Part shown: piece after piece, positions 62,532 through 64,000 of the stretch
Position numbering within the stretch: the first letter of the stretch is position 1
How the letters are laid out: each line of letters begins with the position of its first letter
Source of the DNA: Bradyrhizobium semiaridum
GTDB lineage: Bacteria; Pseudomonadota; Alphaproteobacteria; Rhizobiales; Xanthobacteraceae
Length of the DNA: 64,000 nucleotides
Assembly (NCBI RefSeq): GCF_020329505.1
Contig: NZ_JAGKJJ010000043.1
Span: 1 to 64,000 of the forward strand
Direction: 5' to 3'
Position numbers and translations under genes: made by a program
The notes under the pieces: model-generated
The model's input: only the letters and a program-made list of their open reading frames with translations
What the model was told of the DNA's origin: nothing
Database searches by the model: none

Positions 62532-63761
62532 TTACTCGGCCGCCAGCGGCTTCCGGTGCAGCGGCAGGTCGAGCCGGCCCCAGACCTGGAGCAGGGCCTC
62601 GGCCAGCGCGTCGATCAGGCCGTCCTCGTGGTAGGGCGAGGGGGTGATGCGCAGCCGCTCGGTGCCCTTGGCGACGGTCGGGTAGTTGATCGGCTGGATG
62701 TAGATGCCGTGCTCCTCCAGCAGCAGGTCGGAAGCGCGCTTGCACTTTTCGGGGTCGCCGACGAACAGCGGCACGATATGGGTGTCGCTCGACATCACGG
62801 GTAGGCCGGCGGCGGTCAGGATCGCCTTGGTGCGGGCGGCGCGGTCCTGGTGGCGCTCGCGCTCCCAGTTCGAGGTCTTCAGGTGCCGGATCGCGGCGGT
62901 CGCGGCCGAGCAGATCGCCGGCGGCAGCGCGGTGGTGAAGATGAAGCCCGGCGCATAGGAGCGCACGGCATCGATGACCGCAGCCTTGCCGGCGATGTAG
63001 CCGCCGAGGCAGCCGAACGCTTTTGCAAGTGTGCCCTCGAGGATGTCGATGCGGTGCATCACGCCGTCGCGCTCGGCAATGCCGCCGCCGCGCGGGCCGT
63101 ACATGCCGACCGCATGAACCTCGTCGACATAGGTCATGGCGCCGTATTTCTCGGCGAGATCGCAGATCTTGCCGAGCGGCGCGACGTCGCCATCCATCGA
63201 ATACAGGCTCTCGCAGACGATCAGCTTCGGCCTGTCGGGGCCGGCGGCGATCAGCAGCTCTTCGAGATGCGCGACGTCGTTGTGGCGGAAGATCTGGCGG
63301 TCGCAGCCGGCCTGACGCACGCCCTCGATCATCGAATTGTGGTTCAGCGCATCCGACAGGATCAGGCAGTTCGGGATCAGCTTGGCGAGCGTCGAGATGC
63401 CGGTCTGGTTCGAGACATAGCCCGACGTGAACAGCAGCGAGGCTTCCTTGCCGTGGAGGTCGGCGAGCTCGGCTTCGAGCTGCACCAGCGGATGATGGGT
63501 GCCGGCGATGTTGCGGGTGCCGCCGGCACCGGTGCCGACCCGGGTCGCGGTCTCGACCATGGCGCCGACCACCTTGGGATGCTGGCCCATGCCGAGATAG
63601 TCGTTGGAGCACCAGATCACGACATTACGTTGGCCCTTCGGCGAGTGCCAGGTCGCGTGCGGGAAGCGGCCGGCGATCCGCTCGAGATCGGCGAACACGC
63701 GGTAACGCCGCTCGTCATGCAGGCGATTGAGCGCGGCATTGAAGAACTGGTTGTAATCCAT
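62532..63761 (-). CDS. hemA: 5-aminolevulinate synthase
   Basis: 409 residues from ATG 63761 (MDYNQFFNAALNRLHDERRYR). PLP-dependent alpha-oxoamine synthase fold: the Lys is in LEGTLAKAFGCLGGY, with VDEVHAVGMYGPRGGG and WCSNDYLGMGQHP. It joins glycine and succinyl-CoA to form 5-aminolevulinate, the Shemin route typical of alphaproteobacteria. The protein has no second domain. Upstream lies an FNR/FixK-type box (63899-63912), which fits known oxygen control of hemA in Bradyrhizobium. Confidence 0.95.
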   Translation of the reverse strand: MDYNQFFNAALNRLHDERRYRVFADLERIAGRFPHATWHSPKGQRNVVIWCSNDYLGMGQHPKVVGAMVETATRVGTGAGGTRNIAGTHHPLVQLEAELADLHGKEASLLFTSGYVSNQTGISTLAKLIPNCLILSDALNHNSMIEGVRQAGCDRQIFRHNDVAHLEELLIAAGPDRPKLIVCESLYSMDGDVAPLGKICDLAEKYGAMTYVDEVHAVGMYGPRGGGIAERDGVMHRIDILEGTLAKAFGCLGGYIAGKAAVIDAVRSYAPGFIFTTALPPAICSAATAAIRHLKTSNWERERHQDRAARTKAILTAAGLPVMSSDTHIVPLFVGDPEKCKRASDLLLEEHGIYIQPINYPTVAKGTERLRITPSPYHEDGLIDALAEALLQVWGRLDLPLHRKPLAAE

Positions 63762-63806
63762 CGTCGAACCCACAAAACGGAACCTGACCGGCGCGGAACG
63801 TCTTAC

Positions 63807-63827
63807 TTAGAGCTTTTCTAGCTCTAA
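63807..63827. promoter_or_regulatory. Inverted repeat in the hemA leader
   Basis: TTAGAGCT, loop TTTCT, AGCTCTAA: perfect eight-base arms about 45 bases upstream of the hemA start. It could be an RNA hairpin or a protein-binding site; the TTAGA...TCTAA ends faintly recall Irr-type iron boxes, but the match is poor. Confidence 0.5.
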
Positions 63828-63898
63828 TGTCTATGCATTGGCTCACACCTGGGCATGCACCGCAGCTGGGCAAATTGCCCTATCGGCGGAGTTCTTGC

Positions 63899-63912
63899 TT
63901 GATTTCGGTCAA
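63899..63912. promoter_or_regulatory. FNR/FixK2-type binding site upstream of hemA
   Basis: TTGA-TTTCGG-TCAA matches the TTGA-N6-TCAA core of FNR/FixK boxes. It is ~138 bases upstream of the hemA start, allowing a transcript start about 104 bases upstream of the start codon if the box is centred at -40.5. Oxygen- and FixK2-dependent control of hemA is established in Bradyrhizobium japonicum. Confidence 0.7.
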
Positions 63913-63927
63913 ATGGGCTTGGCGCGA

Positions 63928-64000
63928 TCAGGTCGTGCGAAACCGCAAAACGCCGTCGCTGGTCTCGGTCGTCAAACGGCCCTCGACCAGCATGTAGTTG
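63928..64000 (-). CDS. C-terminal end of an unidentified gene (cut by the right edge)
   Basis: The minus strand reads in frame NYMLVEGRLTTETSDGVLRF, then RTT and a TGA at 63928. The short stretch alternates like beta strands. It is too short to assign a family. It would be the gene upstream of hemA on the same strand, separated from it by ~165 bases that contain the FNR/FixK box. Confidence 0.45.
   Translation of the reverse strand, partial: NYMLVEGRLTTETSDGVLRFRTT

Noticed and set aside
63807..63827. A genuine Irr iron-control box in the hemA leader
   Set aside because: The arms share only the TTAGA/TCTAA ends with the Irr motif as I recall it, and spacing differs, so it is listed only as an inverted repeat.

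Overview
The window looks like a chromosomal segment of an alphaproteobacterium of the Bradyrhizobium group (order Hyphomicrobiales). The DNA is GC-rich with GC-rich third codon positions. Gene order and families fit: coxB-coxA-ctaB-coxF-ctaG-coxC-DUF983-surf1, an ATP synthase Fo cluster (atpI-B-E-b'-b) without F1 genes, a glycine-dependent 5-aminolevulinate synthase (hemA) with an FNR/FixK-type box upstream, an IalB-family protein, an Omp25-like barrel and a plant-type glutamate-cysteine ligase. Many intergenic spaces hold dispersed palindromic repeats of the kind common in this group. The genus is inferred from these features; no database was searched.

Layout. 1-7.7 kb: the four-part ligase-associated DNA repair set (ATP-dependent ligase, MBL exonuclease, Lhr-like helicase, PdeM phosphoesterase), split into two divergent pairs around a TPR-methyltransferase and a Tat-exported solute-binding protein. 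7.7-19.8 kb: a LysR/EamA divergent pair, an MBL hydrolase, an unusual Nramp-family transporter, a TauE exporter with its TIGR02186 partner, a ClpP-like membrane protein, a giant PodJ-like coiled-coil/Sel1 protein, and a PadR/NTF2-like divergent pair. 19.9-25.2 kb: a fatty-acid beta-oxidation cluster (acyl-CoA dehydrogenase, thiolase, FadB/J-type bifunctional enzyme). 25.4-33.4 kb: GST/MarR pair, gshA, a rearranged PAN/YjbR locus, an outer-membrane barrel, lepB, tldD and ialB. 33.9-40.7 kb: the aa3-type cytochrome oxidase cluster. 40.7-46.9 kb: an EmrAB-type efflux pair with a divergent TetR, a RibD-C reductase and a Cj0069-type ATP-grasp-like protein. 47.0-52 kb: a repeat-rich spacer, thrC, an M16 peptidase, a GNAT acetyltransferase and a secreted protein. 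52-54.7 kb: the Fo cluster. 55-64 kb: a secreted coiled-coil protein, YjbQ, an MHS-type transporter, a NarL-type response regulator, a broken SSS-type hybrid histidine kinase, and hemA.

How the genes work together. The cox genes encode a respiratory oxidase with its heme-o synthase, Cu chaperone and SURF1 factor; hemA starts heme synthesis and the Fo genes make the proton channel, so respiration, heme and ATP synthesis are all represented. The beta-oxidation cluster would feed acetyl-CoA into it. Four regulators (LysR, PadR, MarR, TetR) sit next to divergently transcribed targets, and each intergenic space holds inverted repeats that are plausible operators.

Most notable: (i) long palindromic repeat elements lie in frame inside the coding sequences of two genes of the same repair set, the ligase and the helicase; (ii) the PAN-domain gene and the YjbR gene are joined tail to tail, so that both lack their own stop; (iii) the hybrid kinase is split by an apparent frame-changing deletion in its PAS region; (iv) the Nramp-family protein lacks the usual metal-binding motifs. 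No tRNA, rRNA, CRISPR array, insertion sequence or prophage was recognised.
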